DNA of 64,000 nt from Ascarosepion bandense (GCA_037127315.1 JBBBDQ010000750.1:4313501-4377500); one strand, 5' to 3'. Counted from the first letter of the stretch, positions 1 through 12,385 are shown. Notes: a model not told the origin generated them from the letters alone. Made by a program: numbers and translations.

Positions 1-6
1 TAAATG

Positions 7-145
7 TCAGTATATACATTAGTTAATAGAAAGTTGTTTAAAAACTAAGTCAGTATATCACATTAGTTAATAGAATTAGAACAATACAATAGTTATTAAT
101 AGACAGTTAATAAAAAACTGTCAGTATATACATTAGTTAATTGAA
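7..145. repeat. Short imperfect tandem repeat (CAGTATATACATTAGTTAATAG-like)
   Basis: Three imperfect copies of a GTCAGTATAT-CATTAGTTAAT motif start near 7, 48 and 120, in the RTF1 intron upstream of the first visible exon. No other role seen. Confidence 0.7.
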
Positions 146-371
146 TTGCTATTTTTTTCTGAGCCTAAATGTGACACTAATATCTACTTTTTTTAATGCA
201 TTCAGTTGTGTGTGCATGTTTTTGTTTGTTTTTATGTTTTTTTTTATAGAAAAATGGGTCTTTTCAGTTCTGATGAATCTTAGCAAATTTTATATTTTTC
301 TCTTTTTTCTTATTGATTTTTTTTTCTTTCGCTTTTCAATTTTTTTGTTTAATTTGAAATATTTTTTTTAG

Positions 372-567
372 GCATGGTAATGCGGAACGAGTTTATCGGT
401 TAGAATTTGTTTCCAATCAAGATTTTACCGAATCTGAATTTTTTAAATGGAAAGAGACCGTGATGCGTGCAGGAATGACATTACCTACACGAGAAGAAGT
501 AGACAAAAAAGCAGTAGACATAAACAATGCTATCAATTACAAATTCAAAGATGGTGACATTGAGGAG
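372..567 (+). CDS. RTF1: RTF1 exon (end of Plus3 domain)
   Basis: A polypyrimidine tract and AG at 370-371 precede the exon, and the donor GTAAGT starts at 568. The first base completes a split codon; 65 codons follow, from [12 protein letters not shown] to KFKDGDIEE. The first third is the terminal part of Plus3. Confidence 0.93.
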
Positions 568-3303
568 GTAAGTTATGAATTTTTTCTTCTTAGCTGCTTG
601 GCAAGGTTTTTGGAGTAACTATTTGAGATTTTCAATTAAAAAAACAAACAAATGTTGAATGTTTTAACTTGGAATAAATACCGCTATGTTTAGGAAGCTT
701 ATTTTATGTAAATCAACATACTAAAATCCTCTTTCCCTTTCTAGTATTTTAGACAAAAACAAAGTTCCTTGAATTTATACCATATTTTTGTTTTGGTGTT
801 AATTTGCCAGTGAGCATTACTGTGTGTATGCAAATCATCTTGCATCATAGTATGTGTTGTATAAAGCCGTTCAATTTGATTTAAGTGAGAAATTTTAAAT
901 TTTATTCTATCTGGATTCTAAATCCATGGATTTGATGTGGATTGTTTTTTTTTTTTTTGTTTTTTTTTTTGTGCACATTTAAATTTTTATCCTTGCTTAT
1001 TTTTTATTCTTGTAGCAATAATAAAATTTTAAAATATATGGAAAATGGATTATGAGAATAAAGAAAACTTTTCAAGGATACCAAACATAACACCAGAATT
1101 TATTCCAGGTTTACCTGTTGTACAGGATTTTATACTCAGCTTAGTAGCATACATAAGAGCAATAACAAATATGTATTTGTAATAAGACGTAAATATATTA
1201 TTGCAAGCACCATCATTTTCTTTTAGCACATTGCAAATGATTTCAGACTTCATTTTGATATATGTGAACCATTCTTTTCCTAGACTGGATCTTTTTTTTT
1301 TTTTTTTTATAATCATATTGCCCCAAGCAAGGCATTTTACTGCCACTGTTTTACAGGGGGTTACATAAGGTTATGAGAAAGAGTAACAGGTTATGGGGGT
1401 GTCAGGAAGTGGGTAAGAAAAGGTTGAGAATACTGATGAGAGTGGAGTGGACGGAGAAGGGAGCATGAGAGAGAAGATGCAGGTTAGTGAGATAGGAGAT
1501 GACTATTGACTTTACATTTAAATTCTTGGAGATTTTCAATATTTGAATTAGATGTTATAGCACATTTTTTGGACTGAGAAAAATAAAAAAAAAATACCAG
1601 TTTTTATTTAATATATGCTGTGCAAGGTGTTTTTAAATTTTTTTTTTTTTATCACAGCTACAGCTTCCTTAAGCTCTTTTTGAAATTATATTCAATATGT
1701 AAAATAATAGGAACCATTTTAATCTTTAATATTCTCTAATTTGATTGATTACAAAATGCTCAACCTCCCAATATCTTCCACTTTCTTACATTTCTAGCTG
1801 AAGGAAATACTGCCTATTACAATTTATGTCAAGTATGTGTGTTGTGGTACAGTGGATATCGGCTTGGAACGAGAAACCGGAGAGCCGAGTTCGAATTCCA
1901 GTTGAATCCATTGTATTCACTTACGCGCAAATACCCTTGGGAAAGGTATTAATCCGTATCTTCCTTCCAGTTATGGGTTAAATAGCAGGACAGATTGGGT
2001 TCTATAGCCTTGGTTCAGCAACCAGTCTACCGCAGAAAGCAATGGCAACCTACTGCGGGATAATCTTCTGCCCAGTCAGTCATGTCTCTTTTGAGACATG
2101 ATTGCCCAAGCGTGTATCATGTATGGTACTTAACTGACTGACTGAATTAACAAATTGCTGACTTCTATATTAGATATTTGAAATATTCTTTGATAGTAAA
2201 TTTTATTCTTAATATGATCTTTTCTATTTGTAGATTGTTGCTGAAAAACAGAAATTTAGAAAAAACCCACACAATTATGCCATGAGAAAGACGCTTTTGT
2301 TGAAACAGCGAGTAAGTTTTGTATTTCATGTCAGAAATGATATATTTTTTATAATTAAAAAAAAAAATCCAAAACAAATCAACTATTTTCGAAATTAAAA
2401 GAAAAAAAAACTACAAATAGACCTCACTACTGAAGAGCTCACTACTCTCTAGGATGTGCGTTGTGGTGCAGTGGATATCGGCTCGGAACGAGAAATCGGG
2501 GAGCCGAGTTCGAATTCCAGCTGAATTCATTGCATTCATTTACGTGCAAATACCCTTAGGAAAGGTATTAATCCGCCTCTTCCTTCCAGTTATGGGTTAA
2601 ATAACAGGACAGATTGGGTTCTATAGCCTTGGTCGGCAACCAGTCTACCGCAGAAAGCAATGGCAACCTACTGCGGGATAATCTTCTGCCCAATCAGTCA
2701 TGTCTCTTTCGAGACATGATCGCCCAAGCGTGTATCATGTATGGCACTCAACTGACTGACTGAAGAGCGAAATCAGGGGGAGTAATTTATACACTATCAA
2801 GGGAGATAAATACAAAACATAGACTTATTCATTAAACGATACAGTACCAATACAGTTAAACGATTTTTGCATTACAAAACAATATAGCATCTATCCGCTA
2901 TAAATATAAACATTTTATAATTTTCGACTTTATTTTTTCTTTAGGATCAGGCTGAAGTTGAAGGTCATAAAGAAAAAGCAAGAGAATTGAATCGACAGCT
3001 GGAAGAACTTGAAGAACGTGCTGTTGAACTTGATCGTCGCCGGACAAGCAATATAAATTCTATCAGGTGAAGAGATAATTTGATTTTTTAATGAAGACTT
3101 CACATGGCATAGGACCAAAAAAGTAAAAAAACAAAAAAAACTTGGAATTCTAAAGAATTGGTTTTATTTTAATTCTGACATTTTTTTCTTATTAAGCTAG
3201 ATTGTTTGTTCAGCAGCATATCAACTCCCTATGGGTCGTTTAATGCTGAAATTTAATTTTCTTGGGAACATTATTAATTTCTTACAAAAATGTATAGTTG
3301 ATA

Positions 3304-3339
<36 letters not shown>

Positions 3340-6300
3340 AGTATATTGTTGGTAATTTTTTTAACTATGAGAATGTATTGCTGGTATTTACTTACAATAA
3401 AAATGTTTATGCTTTTGTATTCTGACCCCAGTTTTGAGTTTAACTATTTGCCCATATCTGGAGACCTAAAAGGTGCTACCTACTTGGGTCAGGGTGGACC
3501 TTAGAACAACAGCAATTAGGTGATTCTCAAAACCTCCTGATGAGAGGCTTTGCTACTGAATGTAGTTATACCAAGGATGGCCTGAACATTATTTTAGTAG
3601 ATACACATATTTGAGCAAACAGTTTCTTCTTTTTTTTTTCTTGTTACTGTGAATCACATCTACTGGCCTGTGCATTCGGGAGACTCTGCAGCAGAGCACA
3701 TTTTCCTTATCAACTTTATTGAATGCACCAATTAGTAGTTGTCATTCACATTTCTTTTTTTTTTTTCTTCATAGGTTGTCTACTTATATATCCACTATAA
3801 CTGGTATGTGAGACGGTCAAGTGAGAGATTTAACTGGGAAAATCAGTTAGAATGGCCATTTATCTAGACATTTATTTTAGAAGTTGTAATTCTACAGGAA
3901 TGATTTCACAGCAAATTCTGATAGTTGGGTTGCAGAATAAAGCAACAATTCCAGTTGTATTTTCTATGTAATTAAAAATTGATTTTTTTTCTTTTTCTTT
4001 TATTTCTTCACACTGATTTTATTGTTACTTTACTGCTTAACTGCAGTCATTTTCTGTGCAAATACTCAATATTATTATGAAAATGAAAACGCATAGCATT
4101 TTTAAATATACGTTTTTTTTTTGTTTTTTTTTTTTAATTTATTTCAACAATTTTCTACATTGAACTTGTATGCTCTATATTGAAAATTAGGTGGTTGGAG
4201 GGTTTTCTGTAGTTAGGAATTAATGCAAACATTGCAGATAGGGTCAGGCTATTTGTATAATATTTGTAGAATGGTCATTGGACTTGGTTATTTTTTTGTA
4301 ATGAACTTTCCTCTACTTATAAAATTGTAATTAAAATGAAAAAACTAGAATTTTAATTCATTTGGCAAATTGTCTCACACTTATTTGAAAATAATGATTT
4401 AAATTGCCTTAAATATGATGGACTTAGTTATTCAACCATGAGTTATGTATTCATACAGGTTTGTTTGTCTGTTCACACAATGTCTCCAAAAGTTCACAAC
4501 TTTCTATATTTTGTGGAAGGTTAGAACACAATTTTGTTGTTGATTGAAACATTTCAGATATAAAAACCAAGTTTGAGATGTCAAAATGAAACTTAGTTAC
4601 CTCCCCTGCACCGTATCTGTGAACTGATTTTTTAGTCAGTTTTTAATCACAATAGCATTGACAGACTTATGTTTATATTTATTCCTTTTTAATTTTAAAT
4701 AACTTTATTTTACATTTGGTTTCAGCTACATCAACCAGCGTAACAGAGAACGAAATCTGATTGAAGCTGAAAAGGCTGCAATTGTTGAAGGAGAGGCGGC
4801 TCGGAAAGCTGCTGCTGACCCTTTTACACGTCGAGCTTGCCGCCCAAGTCTTGTAACCAAAGTAAGTCAATATAAAAATAGTGGAGAGTCTGTATTTTTT
4901 TTTTTTTCATATATAAACGTTTTGTTTGTGGGCTATATCTAAAGTGGCCATTTCCTTATTTCTTTTGACTTTTATCACCTTATCATGCAATCTCATTTTT
5001 ACTGTTTCCTTTGCTGGTTTGCACACTTAATGCCACTCTTGTATTTTTTTTTTTTTTTTTACAGTAATCTAACAGAAACTTAATATAAGTCTGTTAAATG
5101 ATCGTCAATGTCTCTTTCCATCGTAATAACTACAAGTTTATATCCACAAGTACACACACAAATATCCTAACATTTTCACACAATTTTTTTATTAATCCAT
5201 CAGATGATTTTCACTTTTGATACATTTGTGGCTTCATGCTTGATTAGAAAGAATATTTATTATCTGACAAGACTCACACCTTCATAATTTGTGACAAAAA
5301 GGTGTATTTAACAAGTTAAAAGTAATTGGTTGGTTAAATTCTTTGACTGGAACTATCTGGCTTATTTAAGATTAGTTACTAGAGTAATTATAATTGTTAT
5401 ATAAAATGTTATATAGTTATGCTTTAAATATTATCTTTTATAATTTTATTGCTTTAATAAGGAAACTTTTTTTTAGTTTTTTACATGCCAGCTCAAGAGA
5501 TATATATTTAAACAAGTATTTTTGTTATTACAATGCCTTACGTCACTACACAAAAATTTTCATGTTTCAGAACAATACTGTTCTTCTTCGGGTGATATGT
5601 TAAAATAAATGATGAAAATGGTTTATTTTGAAAATATAAGATGAATTCATGGTTATTTGGAGAATGAAAGAGTAGTAGTTGTAGAATATGTTTTTAGGTG
5701 TGTCGACATTGTTCAATGAAATATGAGAATTAGGGAACTATGAAGTTGAAGACCTGGGTCGAGGAAGGAAGCAGGATGGCCTGGTGTCTAGGCATGTCAC
5801 TTTTTAATTTTGTCTGGATAAGATACATAATGAGGGACCATAGATTATTTAAATGGGTAAAAAATAATTTTTTAACAGCACGTTGGATTTTAGGTTTTTT
5901 TTTTAATTAGATTTTGCACTATGTTATGAACTGGAATGTTTAGGCTAGAACTAGGATTAAATAATTATGATATACTAAGGTATATTTTAGTTTAGAAAAT
6001 TATATCTATAATTTATAGTAACTGAATTCGCAGTACTGATTTTTAAAAGTTACATTGAGATAGTGCCATGATATATCTCACATATAACTGGAGTTTGAAA
6101 ATTCTTTCTGAAAAAACTGGCTCAGATTGCTATCTGTTTAAAATGCAATCTAATTGGCTGATTATGATCATATGATGAGGCATAGTAATTTTTGTGCCAA
6201 AAACTGATCATTAAATTTTGTCAAAAATTTAGCATGTCATAGTTCAGTGATTGTGGCTAATGACAATAAAGTGTTAAGTAGTTCAAGTGTCAGGATTTCT

Positions 6301-9300
6301 CTTTACTGGCTCTTAGTGGCAATTTTCAAAAAGTGCAATGTACAAGGATTTGTGTATAGAAGTAGTTTTAGTGTTCTCTACTATGTTGAAATGTGGAGGA
6401 TAATGTGAAATATATTTATATTTTTTAATTATAAAAAAAATGCTTATGTTTTTGATAGTTCATTGAAAATAAAAAATGAATCATAAATTTTCCTTATCCT
6501 ACTGAAAACCATAAAATTTGATTATGCTTTTGTCAAATGAAATTCATTTGGGAGTTGTGCAAATACAGTATGAGCAGATTTCATATATTAATTTCTAAAA
6601 TATAATTTAGCTTCTTGATCAATTCTAACCCATATACTGCATAACAGAATTTTGTGTTACGGATTTTGGTTGATTGGTGATTAAGTACTTTTCTTTATAA
6701 GAATGTAAGCTTATTAGTGAAGTACAAAAGAAATAGTCTTTGTTCTGTCACTTTATTGTAACTATCCACCTAAAGGCTTTTTTTTTTTTCTATAATCCTA
6801 TTTGTAGAAATTATTTCAAGCTCATTAAACAAAGTTAAACATTGAAGAATTTTTAAGAACAAATTTAGTTGGTTAAACTTTGACAGTTATAAACCAAGAG
6901 CAAAACTGGTATTGGGGGTTTAAGTAATTTAGGTAATAATGGTCCAAAAAGCTGCCACACAGATTTTTCAGATGATAGCCCAAAATATAATTCTCTTTGA
7001 TCTCTCCCACTCTCACATAGATGATTTTTTTTTTTTTTTTTTCAAGGCATCTTTTGAGGTTTTTCAGTGTGAGGAGAAATTTAAAAGAAAAATTCATCTT
7101 TTTTGAGATTGTTTTGGTAATTTCACCAGTTGTTTTACTTGTAAATTGTTTTATGTTTTTCTATTTATTTATTTTCTTTTAATATTTGTACATATCTTGT
7201 GCTTCCAGGTAAGAGACCCTGAAGTGAATGACTTGCTGAAGGCAAAATTAGCTGAAGAACAAAGAAAGCTAGAAGCTAAACTGAAGAAAGTAAGTCATTG
7301 TCTTTCTTTACCCTGTTTTTGTCTGACCCATATCCTAATGAATCATGCTCTTAATAAATGTTCTCTGGAAATGAATGATTATTGATTTTTATAATTATTA
7401 GTGTAAAAAAAAAAAGTGTCAGCTTTACATAATGAGTGTTGATATTTTACACATGAGAAAATCATCAACGCGTAACATCCGTTTCCATGCTACCATGAGT
7501 TGGGCAGGATTTTCTTGATGGCTCTTTTCTAGGCTGCCTGATTTTGTGTAAGGCCTGGTTGTAATCTCAATTTTCTTAAATCCTAAAAATAAAAAAAAGT
7601 TTTGATAATTTTCAAAATTGGCTGAGAGCATTTTTTTTTTAACATCAGGTGGGTGTGGGGGAATGATTTAAAAAATAAAAAAAAAGAATAAGAATACATA
7701 ATTTTAAATGATGTTATTTCTTTATCGTTCACACCGTGACTGTCTATCCAAAGCAAATATGTCTAAGGTTTAAAAAAAAAAAAAATGAAAAATTGCTTTG
7801 TTGAGTAATGCATGAAATAAAAAAAATTTAAAAAATTAGTATTTGGAAAACTGAACATAATGCTCAGTGTTATTTTTATGAAGTCTGGCTCTTATGGTCA
7901 TGGTTGATGTATTTACTTATTTTTAAAACTTTTTTCTTTTTGTAGGTTGAAGGTGAAGCTAATGGAGATGCTGCAGCTACAGGAGGACAACCAGCAGTAA
8001 ATATCTCTTTTATCGAAGCTTTTAGTTTTCATATACATGATATTTATTTGTATGTGTGTGTCTCTCTGTCTGCCTCGTCTCGTCTTTCTTTCACTGTTTC
8101 TGTTTCTCTCTCTTTATCAGTATTTATCTATTCCCCTGTCTGTCTCTCTATTTGTGTGTCTCTCCATCTGTTTATAGATCTCTTTAGCTTAATGTTTTTA
8201 GTGAGTGCTTCATAAATAACTTTTTTTTTTTTTTTTTACAGTTATGGCAAATAAAGCCAGTTGATTCCTGTTGTATAAGTTTATTAAATATTTTAGTGTC
8301 AGTAATTTACCTTGTTTAAATAAATTGTTTGATATTAAAATTTTTTTTATCTTTCTCTACAGAAAATACATGAAACTTTGTTTTACAGCTTAAAAAAAAA
8401 ATTGCTTCCGAATTATAATTTTAGGCAATAACTACTTGTTTGCACTATCTACATTATTTGGACCATTGTCCTCATTTTTGTTGCCATTTCTATGATGTTT
8501 CAGCCATTGTAAGCTCTGGCCTTCTCTGAACAAAATGTTATACAAATGGCAACAAAGATGAGGACAATAGTCCAAATAATGTAAATAGTATAAATACTAC
8601 CTCATCTCAGAAATATAGGCAAATACTATTTGATTAGCAATAATAATCAAACTTTCTTATTTGTTGTTAAAGTATTACTTGCCCATAGGCTTTTATTTTT
8701 TATTTCTCTTTTTAATGTTTACTCTCATTTTTGATACAGACCATAAAATATACTATTCTGTTTAAAATACAAACTTCTTTTGATAAAGATATTAATATTT
8801 TGGCTTTCAATTACAGTTGCAATGTGAGTTTCTCCTTAAAAATCTTGTTACCTCTTTTCTTCCTGATAACAACTTTTTATAAGTAAAAAAAAAAAAAAAA
8901 TAATTTTTTTTTTCTAGCCTCACAGTCAAAGCCAAAGCCAAAGCCAAAACCAAAATCAAAATGAAAAGACAGATGCTAAGGTGTCTAATGAACGACGCAA
9001 TTCTGAAGACTTGTATGCTGTACATGATTTTGATATCAAAATAGATCTGGAAGTACCTATGTCGGGTATGTTACTATTTATGCTTATAAACACAATCTTT
9101 CTTTCTCATTCTTGATCTGTGTGTCTATTCAATTTTTACTGCATCCAACATGTTAAAAAAAATGTACAAAGTGTGTTGGAAGTCATTTTAATGCAATATT
9201 ATTTAATAAACAATTATTTTTTTAATAAAATGAGGTATACATGAAAACTGAATAAAAGGTTTTATGAAAATGATTTCTAAAATTTTTTTTTTTTTTTTTT

Positions 9301-10947
9301 TTAAGTAGCTCCCTCTCTTATATTCCCTTCCTCTCACTAATGATAGCCAATGTCTTCTAACAAAAATTTTTATTCTAACATTTTCATAAATTATCACAGT
9401 GGCGCTGTGATAATTTATCATCTGAAAAATAAAATTAAAAAAAAAGTTGTTAAAGTTTAACCTTTCTGTTCATAATAAAATGGTGTGTGCCCTTGGCACT
9501 GTTGTTATTTTATACTCCTTTCACTCTCTTGGCAATGTTTCTTTTAAAAAAAGCAATTAAAATTTTAATAAAACCTGAACATAAGTGAATTTATACAATT
9601 TCTTTGTTCTTGTGAATCTATAACAAAAATTATTAAATACTATTTATTTATTAGATTGTTTATTTACAAGAATAATTTTATATTTACAACATTCTAAAAA
9701 TGTGAACCAACTAATGCAATATTTATCATTTACCACTTTAAAGAGATATGAACAAATTTTTTTTATTAAAAAAATTTCTAAAATTACTGAATTATAAAAA
9801 TGTAAACCAACTATAAGGAAAATTTTTTTTTTTTTTAGTTATCATTTTATAAAGTTTGACTTGATTGGTAATTAGCCAATATTTTGCCAGTCATTCCAAA
9901 TACAATTTGCTAGCTTTGTCAATTACTTTTTAGTCAAATTCTGCTCTTTATTTAAGCACTACAAAAATAAACACTATTTATTTATTAGACTGTTTATTTA
10001 CACTATTTGATTGTTTATTGGAGTGGTTGGCAAAACATTGACTAATTGTCAATTGATTTGAACTTTATAAAATGGTAAATAAAGATTTTCTTAGTTGGTT
10101 CACATATTTTAATGATTTAGTAAATGTTTATAAATTTATGAATATTGTTTTCATATTTACTTTATAAATTGGTAAATGATGAACATAACATTGTATTAGT
10201 TTTTACAATGTAAATATTAAATTGTTCTTGTTTAAATAAAGTGTTTAATTATTTTATTGTAAATTATGAAAAACTAAAACAAAATAATGTATAAATTCAC
10301 TTTCATCATATGTTTGTTTTATTGCAATTCTAATAATTACTTTTTAAAGAGCAATTAGAATTTTAATAAAACCCCAAAATAAGTGAATTTATACAATTTC
10401 TTTGTTCTTGGGAATTTATAACAAAAATTATTAAATACTATTTATTTATTAGATTGTTTATTTACAAGAATAATTTTATATTTACAACATTCTAAAAATG
10501 TGAACCAACTAATACAATATTTATCATTTACCACTTTAAAGAGATATGAAAATTTTTTTAAAAAAGTACTAAATTAAGAAAATGTGAATGAACTAGAAGG
10601 GAAAGTATTTAAAATAATAGTGGTGTCAAAAAAAATGTTCTTTTGACTTTTTTACGGGCACAAAAGTTCAAGTTTGCCAAAAGAGTTTTTTGTATTTTAA
10701 TTCTTTTGATTTATTATACATTTGCATCCAAATTTTTTATTTAATTTAGTATTTTTAATAACTTGTTTCATGAAAAATGCTTTTGTATTTGCAAAGTTTC
10801 TGCGAAAAAAATATCTAATCTATTTTTCTTTTTTGTACAGGTTCATCTATGGTGCCCTACAATCGAGCTGCCCAGCCTGTAAAGGAAGTCACACCCAGAA
10901 GATCATTAAATCTTGAAGATTATAAAAAGAGACGGGGCTTAATATAA
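372..10947 (+). CDS. RTF1: RTF1 homolog, PAF1/RNA polymerase II complex component (3' part of gene, 8 exons)
   Basis: Eight exons join in frame: 372-567, 2234-2311, 2945-3066, 4726-4861, 7209-7289, 7946-7996, 8918-9065 and 10841-10947. All introns have GT-AG ends. The 305 encoded residues match the C-terminal part of metazoan RTF1. They start in the last strands of the Plus3 domain ([15 protein letters not shown], the fold that binds phosphorylated SPT5 and ssDNA). A helical, charged region follows ([13 protein letters not shown], then [14 protein letters not shown] and [18 protein letters not shown]), then DPFTRR, a diverged low-complexity linker, and the hallmark C-terminus [16 protein letters not shown]. 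From family knowledge, RTF1 is nuclear, links PAF1C to elongating Pol II and promotes H2B ubiquitylation through its HMD. The HMD and N-terminus lie upstream of this window, so the gene is 5'-partial. Family identity is recognised by eye with high confidence; boundaries rest on splice consensus and phase agreement. TE insertions are confined to introns. Confidence 0.95.
1370..1560 (-). repeat. 3' end relic of CR1/jockey-type LINE (family J)
   Basis: In an RTF1 intron. It resembles the far 3' end of the LINE at 47.5-48.7 kb; both share a stretch reading GACNTTGCATTTAAACTC-type sequence followed by TGGAGATT. No RT motif is left. Assignment rests on in-window similarity only. Confidence 0.5.
1838..2144 (+). 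repeat. SINE-A (tRNA-derived), copy 1
   Basis: A full-length copy of the dominant SINE. A box-like GTGGTACAGTGGATA and B box-like GAGTTCGAATTCC lie in the first 70 bp. A ~190-bp body follows, then a palindromic hairpin CATGTCTC-TTTT-GAGACATG and a (ACTG)n tail. It sits inside an RTF1 intron, sense to the gene. Pol III transcription is the family expectation. Confidence 0.85.
2234..2311 (+). CDS. RTF1: RTF1 exon
   Basis: Acceptor TAG at 2231-2233 and donor GTAAGT at 2312. The 26 codons include [16 protein letters not shown], matching the conserved NYAM-KT-LLK block of animal RTF1. Phase 0 on both sides. Confidence 0.92.
2454..2763 (+). repeat. SINE-A, copy 2
   Basis: Full-length, with the same boxes, body and hairpin (CATGTCTC-TTTC-GAGACATG), ending in ACTGACTGACTGA. 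It sits in the next RTF1 intron downstream of copy 1. Confidence 0.85.
2945..3066 (+). CDS. RTF1: RTF1 exon (coiled-coil-like segment)
   Basis: Acceptor TTTAG at 2940-2944 and donor GTGAAG at 3067. It encodes a Glu/Arg-rich helix with [17 protein letters not shown]. The last two bases (AG) join the first C of the next exon to give Ser, as in the [10 protein letters not shown] block of the family. Confidence 0.93.
3221..3600 (+). repeat. Family-P repeat, partial
   Basis: Diverged partial copy of the ~770-bp repeat best seen at 33530-34302. It begins with a TATCAACTCCC..GGGTCGTTTAATGC block and ends in the GACCCCAGT..TTTAACTATTTGCCC block. It contains a poly-T run at 3307-3334 and lies in an RTF1 intron. 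Confidence 0.65.
4726..4861 (+). CDS. RTF1: RTF1 exon (SYINQRNRE...DPFTRR block)
   Basis: Acceptor TTTCAG ends at 4725 and donor GTAAGT starts at 4862. It encodes [17 protein letters not shown] and [16 protein letters not shown], two of the most conserved blocks of the RTF1 C-terminal region. Confidence 0.94.
4862..7208. other. RTF1 intron, no feature recognised
   Basis: 2.3 kb of AT-rich intron. Homopolymer T/A runs are present, but I see no exon-like ORF, RNA gene or repeat family shared with the rest of the window. Confidence 0.5.
7209..7289 (+). CDS. RTF1: RTF1 exon
   Basis: Acceptor TTCCAG ends at 7208 and donor GTAAGT starts at 7290. The 27 codons begin [14 protein letters not shown], matching the RDP motif after DPFTRR in relatives, and end in a Lys/Glu-rich helix. 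Confidence 0.9.
7946..7996 (+). CDS. RTF1: RTF1 short exon (Gly/Ala-rich linker)
   Basis: A 51-nt exon with acceptor TGTAG ending at 7945 and donor GTAAAT at 7997. It encodes [17 protein letters not shown], a diverged linker with little expected conservation. Frame and splice consensus support it. It could be alternatively spliced, since its length is a multiple of three. Confidence 0.75.
8455..8605. repeat. Family-P terminal sequence as an inverted pair
   Basis: An antisense copy of the family-P end (ATTATTTGGACCATTGTCCTCAT) is followed within 60 bp by a sense copy (ATGAGGACAATAGTCCAAATAAT), giving a fold-back. It lies in an RTF1 intron. Confidence 0.7.
8918..9065 (+). CDS. RTF1: RTF1 exon (SQ/NQ repeat then [14 protein letters not shown])
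   Basis: Acceptor TTCTAG ends at 8917 and donor GTATGT starts at 9066. The exon opens with a dipeptide tract (alternating S/Q, then N/Q), then [19 protein letters not shown], the conserved D-L-VHDFD-KIDL motif of RTF1 C-termini. Confidence 0.93.
9553..10557. repeat. AT-rich direct plus inverted repeat block in RTF1 intron
   Basis: Segments 9553-9760 and 10351-10557 are near-identical direct repeats; both contain GTGAATTTATACAATTTC and TGTGAACCAACTAAT. The spacer at about 10085-10310 carries a diverged inverted copy (GTTGGTTCACAT onward). No coding content. Confidence 0.75.
10841..10947 (+). CDS. RTF1: RTF1 terminal exon
   Basis: Acceptor TGTACAG ends at 10840 and the stop TAA is at 10945-10947. 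It encodes the near-invariant C-terminus [16 protein letters not shown]. The preceding 14 residues are diverged. Confidence 0.95.
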
Positions 10948-12110
10948 TACTGGAGGATGATGATGATGAAGTTGACTGATTGTTGATTGCTGTTCCCTTT
11001 TGTGTAATATAAACTTCCAACCTTTTGATAGATGTATTTTGGACTGAACATTTGTGTTGGAAATAACTACATTTTAAGAAAAATGAAATCAAAATACAAC
11101 ACCACAGACAAAAACATTGTACGTAGCAAATCATTCTTACCCCCCATCCCTTCCTCCTCTTCCTCCTTTAATGTACAGTTCAAAGAAAAACAACAAAAAA
11201 GATTAACAAAAGCCATCATCCAGTTTTTTTTTTTGTGTATCACAGAAAATTAACAGCACACTCCTACATTCACCATGACGTTTTGCCCTTTCGACAATTC
11301 TTTTCTGCCTGCCTGACAAACTGACACCAGTTATCTCCCTTGTGTCGTTTTGTATTGTTGACTGCAGCAGTGTAAAGAAAAGATTAGAGAAAGAAAAGAG
11401 ACAAATCAAACTTCTCTCTCATTCTAATCATAATTTGAGGTTTTATCATCAGATTCTTAATTAAATGAAAATATTTCTACTCTTCTTGTTGTAGAATTTT
11501 TTTTTGTCTTTGATTCAAATCTATGCCTCATCTGGACTCTTGAATTTTTTTTTTTTATATATTAGGAATATTTCTGAGATGATGGGATATTTGTATTGGA
11601 CTTGGATCAAAATATTTTTTCTTTTTTTTTTTTATATGAACAGCTTCTGTATAACACTTACAGTATCTTTTGACGAGCCATGGAAAACTTTTGAATGCTA
11701 TCAGTTGGGTATGCCTCAGCCTAGTATTTAAAATCCTCTGATGACTGTTTCAAGGAATAAGTTGCCACTCCTAACATGATTATACCAGTTTTTGGCTATA
11801 CAGTCAGATATTGTTTCATTTCATTCTGCAAGCACCTTCCGTGGTTTCAAGGCTGAGTTTAAAGGAATGCTCTTGGAATTGAGTTTTTGTTTTCTGATTA
11901 TTCTTAGAATAACACCTCAGAATTGTGAGAATCTCAACAATTGTACCTTCCAATATAGCATGAACCAAAAAATATAATTGAATAGTATTGAGAATAATAG
12001 TGTTGTCTATAATGTCTTATTCATAGTCTGTATACGTGTACATGAAATAAGCATTGGGCATAAAGGAAATACACTCTAATAGTAATGTGGAGTCATGGGT
12101 GGTCTTTAGA
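10948..12110 (+). other. Probable RTF1 3' UTR
   Basis: AT-rich unique sequence after the RTF1 stop, opening with a (GAT)n-like run at 10959-10969. I found no unambiguous AATAAA before the repeat starting near 12115; an AATAAA at 12227-12232 lies inside that repeat. The 3' end is therefore unplaced. Several short ORFs here are chance. Confidence 0.45.
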
Positions 12111-12114
12111 TGTT

Positions 12115-12385
12115 TACATACTAAACAGGAAACAAGGGATGAGCCTCTTCACTTGTTCAATAGATGTGGGTGGAGTGTGAACTGGGCGATAGTTTAGTCT
12201 ATCTACTCCAATTGGAAAAAAAAAAAATAAAAGAGTGAAAAGACTTGAAAAGGGAAAACCGGAAACCGCATCCTAAACAGGAAACAAGGTATGAGCCTCT
12301 TCACCTGTTCAATAGATGTGGGTGGAGTGTGAACCGGGCGATAGTTTAGTCTATCTACTCCAATTGGGAAAAAAAAAAAAATAAG
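12115..12385 (-). repeat. Family-R3 repeat, tandem duplicate
   Basis: Two units about 165 bp apart share GAGCCTCTTCAC-TGTTCAATAGATGTGGGTGGAGTGTGAA-type sequence, and each ends in an A-tract. The same family occurs in the opposite orientation at 31570-31780 and 60085-60273. Confidence 0.75.

Noticed and set aside
1838..1910. True tRNA genes at SINE heads
   Set aside because: Box spacing fits but cloverleaf stems do not close, and the same sequence recurs with a fixed body.
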